From Marasmius tenuissimus (taxonomy: Eukaryota > Basidiomycota > Agaricomycetes > Agaricales > Marasmiaceae), in contig JAQOTA010000054.1 of assembly GCA_029532415.1 (NCBI GenBank), forward strand, positions 1,178,001 through 1,242,000: DNA of 64,000 nucleotides. Reading direction: 5' to 3'. This document shows positions 21,313 through 32,297 of this stretch, one piece after another (positions within the stretch are counted from its first letter, which is position 1; the number at the start of each line of letters is the position of its first letter). The position numbers were made by a program, and so were the translations under genes. A model generated the notes under the pieces. It was given only the letters and a program-made list of their open reading frames with translations, was not told where the DNA came from and made no database searches.

Positions 21313-23167
21313 CTACGCAGTTTCCTCAATCCTTGGACGCTTCGAAGGCCTCTCGGAGTCTGTTCCAGTAGAGTTTAGGACCGTTTGCGAGTCGGGCGTT
21401 GAGGCCAGGATCTTGTCAACGGCCCTCTCCATCTTGTCAGACAAGCAAACAAGTTTTGAGCCCCACTCGTCGCACATCTCGACTACGGTATGCCTCAGCA
21501 TCGGTCGGTCGTTGATCAGGCGTCGTCCGTCGCGCATGTTGTGAAGGATATCTTGCAAGTATTTATGGTCTAGGAAAGCGGTGAGTTGGGTTCGTCCGAT
21601 GGGAGCGAACATCGTGACTGACTTCGTTTGCAATATTGAATGAGATTTTTGGTACGATTCCTCTCATCTGCAACAAAGGAATCGGCTATAATTTCGACCA
21701 TAAGGAGACCTCACGTACCGTCCAGGTTCTTCTGGAGCCCTTCCATGGACGTCAAAGCGCCGGCCAATGCTCCTGTCCACACTCTGCTCAACCGATCCTG
21801 CTCTCCCTTCGTCGTCTTGTCGACTTGATCCAACTTTCTCTTCAATCCCTCCCGTACCCGCTGGACCCCCTCAATCTCTCGCTTGTGCTCCTCCCGTTCC
21901 CGCTGGAGCACCTCATCCCGAACCTTCACATCTTCGAGCGCTTGATCCCGCTCATAACGAGTATGTTGCAGCTCCTCCTCGAGTTCCACCATCCCCCCAG
22001 TCAATTTCACGAGAATCTCTTGCGACGCCTCCATCTCCGCACTCCGAATACTCATCTTCTCAACCTTGAGCTTCAACGTATCATTCCGATACTCCGTCTC
22101 CCTCAACCGCTCCTTCAAATCCTCCACCTCTTGATTCGCCAACTCCAAATCCGCCGCCAGACTCATCCGAGCAGCGTATTCCCCCTTGTGTAGGGATTGG
22201 ATGGTTTCGAGATCTATACGAAGTTGGTCTCGCTCCTGTCTTAAACGTCGAGCGGTCTCCTGGGCTCTTGCTACGTTGGATTCCCAGATTCGCTGTTCAC
22301 GGCGAAGACCCTCATTTTCTGAGCGTAGACGTTCCGACTGGGTGCGAAGGGCGTCGATTTGAGAGGAGAGCAGGTTGTTGTGGTCCACCAGGCCTTGCTG
22401 AGCTGCTTTGGCACGATCGAGTTCGGAGGAGATGTGAGAAGAGAGAACGTCGAAGTTGGATGGGAGTAGAGGGCTATTGGAGGTTGGTTGAGGCTGAAGC
22501 TGAAGCTGAGGTTGAGGGACCGGGACGATACGAGTGGAAGCTTGAGCAGTGACCATAATTTGGGGTGACACACTAAAAGGTTCTGATGGCCCCTGTATTA
22601 ACTGGGACTGGTGCTGCTGGTGGGTTTCGTGCCGCACGGAACCGCTCTGTCCGGCTAGGATCTGCGCAGGGGTAGCGATGACCGCAGAAATTGGCTGACC
22701 AGAACCGGTGGCGGACCCCGGTCCTGGTGGTGCCAGGTTTAACATTCCCAAAGTGGGGACGTTCTCTCTTATCCTCAGAACCGGTATGCCCCCTTCCCCT
22801 TTATGGACCTCGAAAAATGCGTGTACGAGACGCTCGAAGGTCTCTTCATCGAGATTGAAAGCTCTCCTCACTCGATAGTCACGTTCTTGAGCGCGCCGGC
22901 TGCACACATGGGCATTATCGCTGTTGATACAGGTCAGACAGGATATGGGTTGGGTTGGGACCGGGTACGAAAAGCAAGTCAACTTGAGATGCTGGCATCG
23001 TGAGCATACCTAGATTCCAGGCGGTTCATTGAGATGGGAACTAGAAAAAAAGAAAAAGGGCAGCAGCTCACTGCAGAGTTGCCGTACTGGTTGTGCCACT
23101 CTTGCACCTCCATATTGCTCGGCTTTTTCATCCACTCTGACATGAAAATGTCCTTGATTTCGGCCAT
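21313..23167 (-). CDS. Zn2Cys6 / coiled-coil putative transcription regulator, copy 1
   Basis: Exon 1 encodes MAEIKDIFMSEWMKKPSNME to HNQYGNSA and is spliced to VCSRCQHLKLTCFSYPVPTQ and ISCLTCINSDNAHVC. The six cysteines (about residues 34, 37, 44, 56, 59, 68) follow C-x2-C-x6-C-x11-C-x2-C-x8-C, the fungal binuclear zinc cluster pattern, followed by a basic linker (SRRAQERDYRVRRAF). The middle is Pro/Gln-rich (QPQLQLQPQPTSNSP), then a coiled coil of some 230 residues (SELDRAKAAQ to LKRKLDQVD). A last exon ends NSTGTDSERPSKRPRIEETA, with an NLS-like KRPR. Total about 550 residues. A relative with the same layout lies at 59.6 kb. The cluster lacks the usual Lys/Arg-rich loop (RKKKC type), so DNA binding is an inference; a structural zinc site in a scaffold protein is the alternative. 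Confidence 0.75.
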
Positions 23168-23417
23168 GCTCGAGATTTGAGGGGTTGCTTATATATAAGT
23201 ACTATAGACCTTTGTTAGCACGGCTCAACGCAGACGATCTAAGACATTGCTTTGTTCAAGAACTGACCTTTTTTGCTGATGGGGAGAAAATAACGACTCT
23301 TGTAGCGTATGAGGGATTTTTCATACGCTAGGGTTGGAGGACCTGGAGGACCTCAGAGTCGTAAGTGGAGATGATGAAAGGGACAAAAAGTTGGGGAAGG
23401 GTCCTGAAGGGACCTAA
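23168..23417. other. Upstream region of the Zn2Cys6 gene
   Basis: Promoter side of the minus-strand regulator gene. TATATATA-like sequence lies near 23189-23196, about 25-30 bp upstream of the start codon, so it is probably in the leader or core promoter. Nothing else is seen. Confidence 0.35.
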
Positions 23418-23979
23418 TCACCACTGGCGGAGCCTACTACCGGCAGGCCAAAATAAAATAAAAATATAGGTTTCGTTTCGCCCAAAATCCAGGACTTCGT
23501 ACGCTCAAAATTCCTCGTTTCGGCATACCAGAAACGGAACCAGATTTAGTCCTTTCCAGACAAAGAATGGGGTCGACTAGGTCCGGACAAAGGTAATGAA
23601 TGAGCCTACCCAAAGAGTCCTTTGTGGGGCCACACAATCCAAGCTTTTGGCATTCCATCTTGCATCGTGCGACCGTCGTGCCCTTCAGGGGGTTTACAGA
23701 CATCCGATGCAAGATGGGATGCCAAAATGTGGAATCCTGACTGTCTCAAAGACCATGTCTTTGTTCTCCTGGTTCTCACGTGGCTACCCAAGAAATGGTG
23801 TTTGTTCTTTGGTCCGAAAGCAAGCCCGAAAGAGCTCAGTTTGGGTCGGCCCAAAGACCGGCAGTTCGCACATAAAAACCTGCTCTATCTGGGTCTCAAA
23901 CTGACCCATATTTGTTAGATTTTCCCCTATGTCTTGTTTTTGATTTCGGCTCACCGGTAGTAGGCTCCGCCAGTGGTGA
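23418..23979. mobile_element. Non-autonomous TIR DNA element (hAT-like ends)
   Basis: A 26-bp perfect inverted repeat bounds this 562-bp element: left end 23418-23443 (TCACCACTGGCGGAGCCTAC...) and right end 23954-23979. The CACTGGCGGAGCC core resembles hAT termini. Target duplication is unclear: TA flanks both sides if one extra base is added to each end, while no 8-bp repeat is found. Inside, 23645-23667 and 23705-23727 form a second inverted repeat of 23 bp with one mismatch. No transposase is encoded. Confidence 0.75.
23645..23727. repeat. Internal hairpin of the TIR element
   Basis: Arms at 23645-23667 and 23705-23727 (TTTTGGCATTCCATCTTGCA and its complement, one mismatch) enclose a 37-bp loop. 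It may mark a smaller element inserted in, or a secondary structure of, the larger one. Confidence 0.7.
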
Positions 23980-24405
23980 ATAGTAACTTCAATTTTGCGG
24001 CGCATGATCACGTACGCGTCGCGAAGTGATCCACCCCTGCAGGGGCCACATGGTGACTCATAACCTGGGTCCGGGCGTGCAAAAGGGTCCGAAATTTCAA
24101 GCTTGCAGAAGCATGAAGGGTAAGAAAAAGAGTAAAAAATCGCCAACTTGCTTGAGCACTAGCTCTCAACAAGGAGACGGTCTAGATGTCAACGGAAGGC
24201 AGGTAAAAGAATTCTACGAACTGTCACATCAATGATCGACGGCATCACCGAAACTCAAAAGCAACTCAAAAGTCAAAACCTCGTGGAACTTGAACTGGGG
24301 TAGCTTGAGATTTTCGTACATACATACACAGATAATTCATGTCTTTTGAGTCCATATTCAGGTCCATAGCACAAGTCATCGTGAGGAAGAAACCGGAACG
24401 TGTTT
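23980..24405. other. Intergenic, no supported gene
   Basis: 3' flank of the Ser/Asn/Tyr/Gly-rich gene. A short palindrome (CCCCTGCAGGGG) lies near 24032-24043. No open frame has support. Confidence 0.4.
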
Positions 24406-25591
24406 TTAATCACGGTATTCTCCAGTCTATCAAGTTCAGAAACCAGGTCAGCCAATACACACGAGACCAAGCAAGGACGAGAGAAGCAGCTCACCTTCCT
24501 CTCCTGGCCCCTCGCAACGAGATCAGGATTCTTAAAAGTCTTGCCAGCAGCCGTCTCAACAGCACCTGAAGCATAATCCATCAACGTCTGGGAATCGGAA
24601 CCCGAAGAAGAAACCAACTTACCCCTCACCCTATCACCCAACCCAGGCTTTCCACTTCCATACGAGTCCTTATTACCATACCCCGTATCGTCGTCGTCAT
24701 TGGAGCTACCATATCTGCCACCCCCATAGCCACCAGTGTCAGCACGGTCTCCATACCCGCCGCTACGCCCCGTGTTCGTTTCTCCAATTTCAGCGGTATC
24801 CGAACGGTCGTTGTAGCCCGAGTTGCCGCTGCCACCATATGTGTTGGAGGAAGTTGTGGTGCCGTACGTGTTGGGAGAGGTGGTGGTGCTACTTCCGTAG
24901 GCACCAGAGGACGAGTTATTGTTGCTGCTTCCGTAGGCACCAGAGGACGAGTTATTGTTGCTGCTTCCGTAGGCACCCGAGGACGAGTTGTTGTTGCTGC
25001 TTCCATAGGCACCAGAAGACGAGTTGTTGTTGCTACTTCCGTAGGTATCATTGTTGGATGAACTATAGGTATTCGAGGACGACTTGTTGCCGCTCCCATG
25101 GGAATCCTCATGCCTGGTGCTACTTCCGTACGTGTTCGAACTGTCACCGTAGGTGTTGTTGCTTCCTCCCAGCTCTCCAGTATCTGCGCTGTCTTGGAAT
25201 CCGCCAATGTTGCGGTCGTTGTCGTCTCCGTATCGGCCAGTGTTGCTGCTTCCGTAGGTGTTGGAAGAAGTGTCGCGCTCATTGTCACCGTAGCCAGAAC
25301 CTGTGGATCTGCCGTAGGTGTTTCCAGAATCTCTGTCCCTATCGCTCGAGCCGTAGGTATTGCTGGACCCGTACGAGTCGTCTATACCCAGGTGATAATG
25401 AGTGAGATAGTCCATTACCATTCGAGGTGATGAAGAAACTTACTATTGCTTGACCCGTACGTGTCATTTCCGCCCGTTCGAGAAGAACCATAGCCTTCGG
25501 TACGGCCAGAGCTTCCATATTCATCGCGATCGCGACTACCGTAGCCAGTACCAGAGCCGCGAGAAGGGTCGTTCACGTCGTTGTAAGACAT
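24406..25591 (-). CDS. DDR48-like Ser/Asn/Gly/Tyr-rich repeat protein
   Basis: Low-complexity hydrophilic protein of about 350 residues. Exon 1 starts MSYNDVNDPSRGSGTGYGSR and ends ..DTYGSSN with donor GTAAGT; exon 2 carries many TYGSSN-type units and a perfect-looking tandem array of about 12 residues (SSNNNSSSGAYG), four to five copies, coded by 36-bp DNA repeats near 24888-25047. After a GGY-rich segment comes a distinct conserved-looking C-terminus, KPGLGDRVRGKLVSSSGSDS then ASGAVETAAGKTFKNPDLVA and GQERK|TGEYRD, stop at 24406-24408. The composition and NNDSYGSSN-like periodicity resemble yeast DDR48 stress proteins and fungal hydrophilins. Likely cytosolic, disordered, stress-linked (inference). 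The repeat number is expected to vary between strains. The last 6 residues depend on the inferred final intron. Confidence 0.75.
24888..25047 (-). repeat. 36-bp coding tandem repeat
   Basis: Four to five direct copies of a 36-bp unit (GCTGCTTCCGTAGGCACCAG...GTTATTGTT on the plus strand) lie inside the DDR48-like gene and encode the 12-residue repeat. Copies differ by only one to three bases, so array expansion is recent. Confidence 0.85.
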
Positions 25592-27744
25592 CGTTTGGTA
25601 AGTGTCGGGTGTCGCTCGAGAAGTTGGTGGATAAGAGTAAGAGAAGAAATGAGATGAGATATTCCTGGCCCCCTATACACACATCTCTTTTTATACCCAA
25701 AGCCTGTGCAATACGTGCTATATTGGGAGTAGGGGGAAAGGCGTCTCGCTCAGGCACGTTTCGCAGCATCACCTTCGTCTGGCGTCATTGTTGCCAGGTA
25801 CATGTCACCAGACTCCAACGGCCACCACGACGTGCCACCTCCCGCAGCTTGTTCCAGTTCGAACCGTACCAGTCGGGTGGGAGATGCGTCATTACTGGTC
25901 ACAGGTGGAAGAAAGAGGGGGGAGATTCGAGTGCTATGATGGATTTGGAAGATTAAACTTGACGTCTGAATTGTGCGGGATGATGTGAATGAGAGCCGCC
26001 ATATCGAATGCGGGGAAGGGGGGCGAAGGCAAGGTCGTTAAGGGGCCTGGAGGCTATTTGTGATATCATGAACGTTTGATACCAGTCATTGATGATCACA
26101 GGCATGCACCAGCGACTTGGGAGATGAGAACTCAGGCGTCTCAACGCCTATTCGGGGTGAATATGGCTTCATTTCGGGTGGTATGAGAAACGGTTGCTGG
26201 CTGGAAGTTCCGGGTTTAAGGATTTAAGTCCAGATATGGTGCAAGTTGCACGATGTGGTGGTGGTGCGAGGAGTCATAGGCCTGTCAATGTCGCTGACGA
26301 ACGTTTTTCGATTATACCTGTCTGTGGTCCATCCAAATTGATTCTTGATTATCATTATGTTCGCCTTCATGGAGACTGGGGCCGCTTCCATTGACGAGAT
26401 GCCAGTCAGACGAGGGAATTCCAGACAAAAATTCCGGCGGGCATACCTCGAATTCACCGAAGAATCGCCCTTCTGAGGTCCGGAGCTCTGCTCTCTTCCA
26501 TTACATTCCGGGGCCATTCATCGTTTCGAGCCAATACGAACGCGATTGGTACAGGCTCAGAGCTTCCGTGGAGGCCGGCTCAAGCTCAATCCAAACGTGC
26601 GACGTCATGATAAGCTGTCGAGACCCAATAATGCGATTGAGATATGAGCAAAAATACTGGAAAGACGCTGGAAGACGGTTGATTGAATCGCACCTCGATG
26701 GTTGTACCGGCCCTCTATTCTATGCTCACGTCCTCCCGCGGCATCGGTCAAAGGCATACAGTAGTACGTGACATGTCCCATCGTGTGGGCTATTTGTGAG
26801 CAGGAGCCCAGAAATTGATCATTGGTCCACCTAGAATGCACAATTTCTAGTGGAGAAGGCGGTACAACGCGTCTCGAGGGTTGTGCTCGTGAGCAGTCTG
26901 TTGCATTCATTGAGCTCGTTGATTATGCACGGTTGTCAAGACTGATTTTAGGCTCACCAGATCATTTCGCCTGTCCTCATACTCTTTATTCTATCTCTTG
27001 GTCTCCTCTTCAGTCGGCTGCCTCGTAGATTTTATGGGAAACGTGCTTTTGAGATCCGGATGAGGCCAGCGGCAAGATATCGAGATGAGAGATTCATGAA
27101 TGGCAAAAGCACATAGAGGGTCTTTGATCACGTTGATCACGACGAAAAACCTTTTTTGACGACTGGGCGCATCCGAAGGCGCGTTGCGGGAATATGAAGT
27201 GGTGGTTGGAGGTCAAGTAAAGCCAAGGCGCCCACTAGGTCTCACGCTCGTCAGTCGCTGGAGTGCATGTCCACTATCACTGGCTATTTTGTCTTGACTC
27301 TTTTCAATACCAAGAAATATAAGGGTCTACCTCTGATATTGATCAATCAGAACAGAACAGAACCAAGGAGTGCTCAAGATTTCAACATGTAGGTTCATAT
27401 GGGTCCAGCAATCAGCTCAATATTGCAAGTACTGGGGTTAGGGTTAATTTGCCCCTCTTCGTATTCTAAGTATGTACTGTATCTCGGATATTTTGCAAGT
27501 CAACCACCACAAGACGCTGTGCTTTCACTCTCGATAGCGAATGGAAACGCCCCGAGAGTCGTACCCTGGATTGACATTCTATATAGCAGATACAGTGAGT
27601 ACATAGGAGATGTATGATACAATATGGATCCTTCCATGAATGTGCAGAGCGAAAACGAGATGCGCGTGTGTCAACGAAAACAGGAGGACGAGATGTGAAA
27701 AAAGAACTCGACAGGTCAAAGCAATAATTGAATGTATAAATAAG
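25592..27744. other. Gene-poor interval containing the left part of a tandem duplication
   Basis: 25592-26380 is the upstream side of the DDR48-like gene with no other gene. From about 26500 to 27620 the sequence is repeated, diverged, at 29590-30490: for example GTAGGTTCATATGGGTCCAG occurs at 27389 and 30390, and a TTAGGGTTAA motif follows in both. It is the 3' spacer of the duplicated kinase unit. Open frames here are not shared between the two copies and are judged chance. Confidence 0.5.
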
Positions 27745-29114
27745 TCAAAGAGAAGATACATGGATAGCACTGTCGGTCGGTGACGGAGTCCCACGAACAT
27801 CGGGATGCGCAACAAGCTCATTCAAACGCCCAATGGCCTCTTCCATCTTCGGACGTTTCTTCGTCAGCCACGTCCCAAACTCCCAAAGCTGATCGGCAAA
27901 TTCGACGTCTAGCTCCTCGTCTTCGAGCACGTTGCTCAGAAGGATGAGCAATACGTTCCCCACCGCCCATACATCCGCTTTTAGAGGGTTAAACCGCTTC
28001 GGAGGTGGCGCCTCGTTCACCGACTCGGGTTCCTCTTCACGCGCGTCTTCCCATTCGTGCCACCGTCGCACCTCGGGAGCAGAGTACTCGTAAGTTCCGC
28101 TGGCACGACGGAGGTAGCAAGGCTGCTGTCCGCGCATCACCCATCCCAAATCGATCACGTGAAGCTCGTTGCTGTTGTTTTCAGTGTTCAACGCGAGGTT
28201 CTGGGGTTTGATGTCGAGGTGGTACATGTTGTGCGAATGTAGGAAAGCGATGGCCCGGCAGAGTTGCTGAGCGATTTGGAGAATGACTGGCCCAGCCAAG
28301 ACGGATCGTTCGGAGGGTTTGATGAGCATGTACAGGTTGGTACCGCAATGTGGCATAGTGATTAGGTAGTCGCCGGTTGGAAGGAGAAGGGGGTCAACGA
28401 TTAGAGGGACGACGTGATGAGAGTCGAGATCATGTTCCTTCAGGTCCTCGTATACTTGATATTCTCGTTTGGACACGATTTTGCACCATATGGCTCGCGT
28501 TTCGTGCATCCAGCCAGAGCCAATGTTGGAATCCTGGGTTGGTAGAGTGGCGAAAGTTTTGAGTCAGGATATATGAGGCGACGGTGCAGGACACTCACCT
28601 TTCCTCCTCGAGGAGTAACCTCTATATTGAACTTTTTCAAGAACAGGATCACTTCGCGAGAACGGAACCGTTCAGTCCCCTCGAGTTGCTCGATTGACAA
28701 AGGCTCTTCCACCACCAAGTTGAGGCATGATCCATCATCTGGTAAGCGTCCGTTGGCGCATTGAGTGGTAAATCCATGACCGCCTTCGAATGGTATCAAA
28801 CTGTTTATATCCAGATCGGAAGGCACGTCGTTAAGGTCATGAATGAAGTGGGGATGTTTCAACGTGAGATAACGAAGGTTTCGACCACGATACTGCTTTT
28901 GCTTCATGATATTGAGGATCCGTTCAGGAAGACCGTGTTCTTCGGATTGGAAGATCTGATCGAGTAGCTCACTGAGCTCCGTCCACTTCTTGCACTGGAC
29001 CTTGACGAGCTTCAGCCCAAATAGAAGGACGACGACTTGGGGGAGTGAGTGTATGTCCCCATCAAGCAATAGTAACTAGAGGAACTCACGAGTCTCAGTT
29101 TCATCGAAAGCCAT
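27745..29114 (-). CDS. Protein kinase-like protein, tandem copy A
   Basis: Predicted Ser/Thr kinase of a mushroom-expanded family, about 410 residues. Exon 1 is MAFDETETL, exon 2 starts VVLLFGLKLVKVQCKKWTEL and carries a 160-residue unknown N-terminal region with EGGHGFTTQC and VVEEPLSIEQLEGTERFRSR. The kinase domain follows: ATP-site Lys candidate in IWCKIVSKREYQVYEDL, hinge-like LITMPHCGTNLYMLI, catalytic loop YHLDIKPQNLAL (the Arg of HRD is Leu; Asp, Lys and Asn kept), VIDLGW in place of DFG, and TYEYSAPEV as the APE motif. No obvious Gly-rich loop is visible. The acidic insert EDAREEEPESVNEAPPPKRF sits before the DVWAVGNVLLILLS helix. The catalytic residues suggest it could be active. A near-identical copy follows upstream at 30.9-32.3 kb, and a dead copy lies at 37.8-38.6 kb. 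Confidence 0.85.
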
Positions 29115-30943
29115 GATAAAGAACCGTCAAAAAGAATGTAGTGAATGGTGGTTGTCAATGAAAGCGAAGGCTGGTTCAAGTTCGAATTGGAAGTCGAAGT
29201 TCAAGCCATTCTTGTTTACCACGGTACCGGTCCGGCCCACATCTTTTTTTTCTGCCACCACTTCTGGGTCACAATCTTACCATCAATAGATGTGGCTGCT
29301 CGAACCAGCAAATCAAGCTACCTGAAACCTTCCATGTGCTCGACACATGTACACGAAGCATACACGTTGCTACCCTCGTCCTGCCCTCAAGCCCCCTTAA
29401 CAATGGGTAAAAATCTTCAGGGTCTGCCACTTTTTGGGTCTCAATAGACGTTTCTTTGTTTCTTTTCTCAGCATGTCCCAACCGTCGCGCGGCTGTCATG
29501 CTACTTTTGTAGTATGGGTCGTAAATTCAAGCCCATTGTCCAAGGTTGTGGTATATATAATATAAAGCCCCACAACCTATCCTGCTGGCAGTTGTCTCGT
29601 CGTTTCGAGCTCGTGCAAGCGCAATTGGTACTGGCTCAGTCTTCAGAGGCTGGTCCAAGCTCAATTCAATCGTTCGACATTCTAATAAGCTGTAGACCTA
29701 ATAATGGGATTGATGAGTATGAGCAAAGAGACCCGAAAAGTATACGCCCTTGCTGTCTCAATACGCTGGGAGACGGTTGGCTGAATCGCACTTCGATGGT
29801 TGTTATTATTCCAGCCCTCTATTTCATGCCCACGGATCGATCAAAGGCATATACGACATGAACCGGTTGTGAGCAGCGATCCGAGGTGAGGTTTGATCAT
29901 TGATCCACTAAGGACACGCCGTTTTTTTGTGGAGAAGGCGGTACAACGACATTCATTGAGCTCGTTGATTATGTGCGGTTAATTTGAGGCCCACCAAAAT
30001 GTTTTGCCTGTACTAAAACCCTCATTCCATCTCTCAGTCTTCCCTTCCGTCGGCTACCTCGTAGATTCGATGAGATCCGGACGAGACCCAGCAACAAGGT
30101 GTTGGGATAAGAGACTCACGGATTGCTAAGGCACATAGAGGATCTTTGACCACTACAAACAGCCTTTTTTATGACTAGGAGTATCCAAAGGTGCGTTGCA
30201 GTAACCCAAGTGGTGGTGGTTGGAGTTAGAAGCTAAAATGCCCAGTGAGTCTCACGTTCGTGAGTCGCCAGAGTGCATGTCCACTATCACCAGCACTTTC
30301 GTCTTGTCATGGCCAGGCCCGAGCATTTGAGGGTCTACCTCTGACTCTGATCAATGAGAACAGAACAGAATGTATTCGAGAATTGACATGTAGGTTCATA
30401 TGGGTCCAGGGATCAGCTCAATATCATACAACTCCTTGGCCATGGTTAGGGTTAACCTGCCCTTCTAAGTTCTCCATATCCAACCACGTTGAATTCAAGT
30501 TCTAGACCTGACAAAGTGCGACGGTTATCTGATAGATGTACAGTAAGCTCATTTTCTATGCACTGTGCGACGAACTTGTATTAATCTTGTGTCTCCCAGC
30601 GTCGCACTCCAGATAATCTCAGACCCACCACAAGGAGTATTTACTCACGTGCATGGGTGGCATACCGGCCCCTCTGATTCTCGGCTGTACTGTTAGATAT
30701 GCCCCTGGGAACATAGAGCTTCAATTCGTTCCACTAGGTCGCGTGAACGGGTGGTAGCGCCTCGAAAGACGTGCCCGGGATTGACATTCTATATAGCAGA
30801 TACAGTGGGTGGTAAATGTATGATACAATGGATCCTTCCATGAATGTACAGAGCGAAAACGAGATGCAAGTATGGCAACGAAAACACGAGAACACGATGC
30901 AACGAGAACCCGGCAAATCAAAGCGGTAAGTTAACGATATAAA
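29115..30943. other. Spacer with orphan promoter copy and duplicated 3' spacer
   Basis: 29200-29575 copies the upstream region of the gene at 32802 (32400-32775), including a TATATATAATATAAAG box at 29552-29567, but no matching gene follows. From 29590 to 30490 it copies 26.5-27.6 kb. It is the junction of the two kinase units. No supported gene. Confidence 0.55.
29552..29567 (+). promoter_or_regulatory. Orphan TATA box (copy of the 32.7-kb promoter)
   Basis: TATATATAATATAAAG sits at the position equal to the TATATAAAG of the gene that starts at 32802, within about 370 bp of matching sequence. Downstream the match stops and no coding region follows, so any transcript would be non-coding. Confidence 0.5.
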
Positions 30944-32297
30944 TCAAGGAGAAGATATATGTATAGCACTGTCGGTGGGTGATGGAGTCCTACGAACTTC
31001 CGGATGCGTAACAAGCTCATTCAAACGCCCAATGGCCTCTTCCATCTTCGGACGTTTCTTCGTCAGCCACGTCCCAAACTCCCAGAGCTGGTCGGCAGAT
31101 TCGACGTCCAGCTCCTCGTCTTCGAGCACGTTGCTCAGAAGGATGAGCAATACGTTCCCCACCGCCCATACATCCGCTTTTAGAGGGTTAAACCGCTTCG
31201 GAGGTGGCGCCTCGTTCACCGACTCGGGTTCCTCTTCACGCGCGTCTTCCCATTCGTGCCACCGTCGCACCTCGGGAGCAGAGTACTCGTAAGTTCCGGT
31301 GGCACGACGGAGGTAGCAAGGCTGCTGTCCGCGCATCACCCATCCCAAATCGATCACGTGAAGCTCGTTGTTGTTTTCGGTGTTCAACGCGAGGTTCTGG
31401 GGTTTGATGTCGAGGTGGTACATGTTGTGCGAATGTAGGAAAGCGATGGCCCGGCAGAGTTGCTGAGCGATTTGGAGAATGACTGGCCCAGCCAAGACGG
31501 ATCGTTCAGAGGGTTTGGTGAGCATGTACAGGTTCGTACCGCAGTGTGGCATAGTGATTAGGTAGTCGCCAGTTGGAAGGAGAAGGGGGTTAACGATTAG
31601 AGGGACGACGTGATGAGAGTCGGGATCGTGTTCCTTCAAGTCCTCGTATACTTGAAACTCTCGTTTGGACACGATTTTGCACCATATATGTTGTGTTTCG
31701 TTCATCCAGCCAGAGCCAATGTTGGAGTCCTGGTTTATTGAGTGGCGCGAGGTTTGAGTCAGAATATCTGGGTCGACGGTGCAGGACACTTACTTTTCCT
31801 CCTCTGGGGAAAACCTCTACATTGAATTGCTTCAAGAACAAGATTACTTCGCGAGAGTGAAATCGTTCGGTCCCCTCAAGTTCTTCGATTGATAAAGGCT
31901 CTTCCACCACCAAGTTGAGGCATGACCCATTGTCTGGCCAGCTTTCGTTAGTGCATTGGGTCGTGAATCCATGACCACCTCGAAACGGTATCAGATTTTC
32001 TGGGTCCAGCTTGGGAGGAATGTTGAGGTCGTAAATGGGGTGGAGATGTTTCAGAGCGAAATAGCGAAGGTTTCGACCGCGATACTGCTTCATGATGGTG
32101 TGTATCTGTTCAGGAAGATCGTATTCTCCGGATTGGAAGACCTGGTCGACTAGTTGTCCAAGCTTTGTCCACTTCTGACACTGCACCTTGACGAGCTTCA
32201 GCCCAAACAGAAGAACGACAACTGAGAGGGTGAGTCCATGTCCAATTTCCAAGGGTTACTAAAAGGACTTACGAATTTCGGTTTCATCGAAAGCCAT
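30944..32297 (-). CDS. Protein kinase-like protein, tandem copy B
   Basis: Tandem paralogue of the kinase at 27745. Exon 1 again starts MAFDETE, then VVVLLFGLKLVKVQCQKWTK, IMKQYRGRNLRYFALKHLHP, RGGHGFTTQCTNESWPDNGS and the same VVEEPLSIEELEGTERFHSR. The kinase core is almost unchanged: MNETQHIWCKIVSKREFQVY, AFLHSHNMYHLDIKPQNLAL, ELHVIDLGWVMRGQQPCYLR, TYEYSAPEVRRWHEW. The N-terminal region differs much more between the two copies than the kinase core, which fits either gene conversion of the core or stronger purifying selection on it. The gene is divergent from the unknown gene at 32802 and shares its roughly 500-bp upstream region. HLD and DLG variants as in copy A. Confidence 0.86.

Noticed and set aside
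22268..22552. Plus-strand open frame inside the Zn2Cys6 gene
   Set aside because: Shadow of the Gln/Leu-rich coiled-coil coding sequence on the minus strand.
24839..25430. Cys/Arg-rich plus-strand open frames at 24839-25405 and 25098-25430
   Set aside because: They are antisense products of the TCC/GTA-rich repeats of the DDR48-like gene.
27425..27450. TTAGGGTTAA, telomere-like motif (also at 30443)
   Set aside because: It is a single copy in a duplicated spacer, not a telomeric array.
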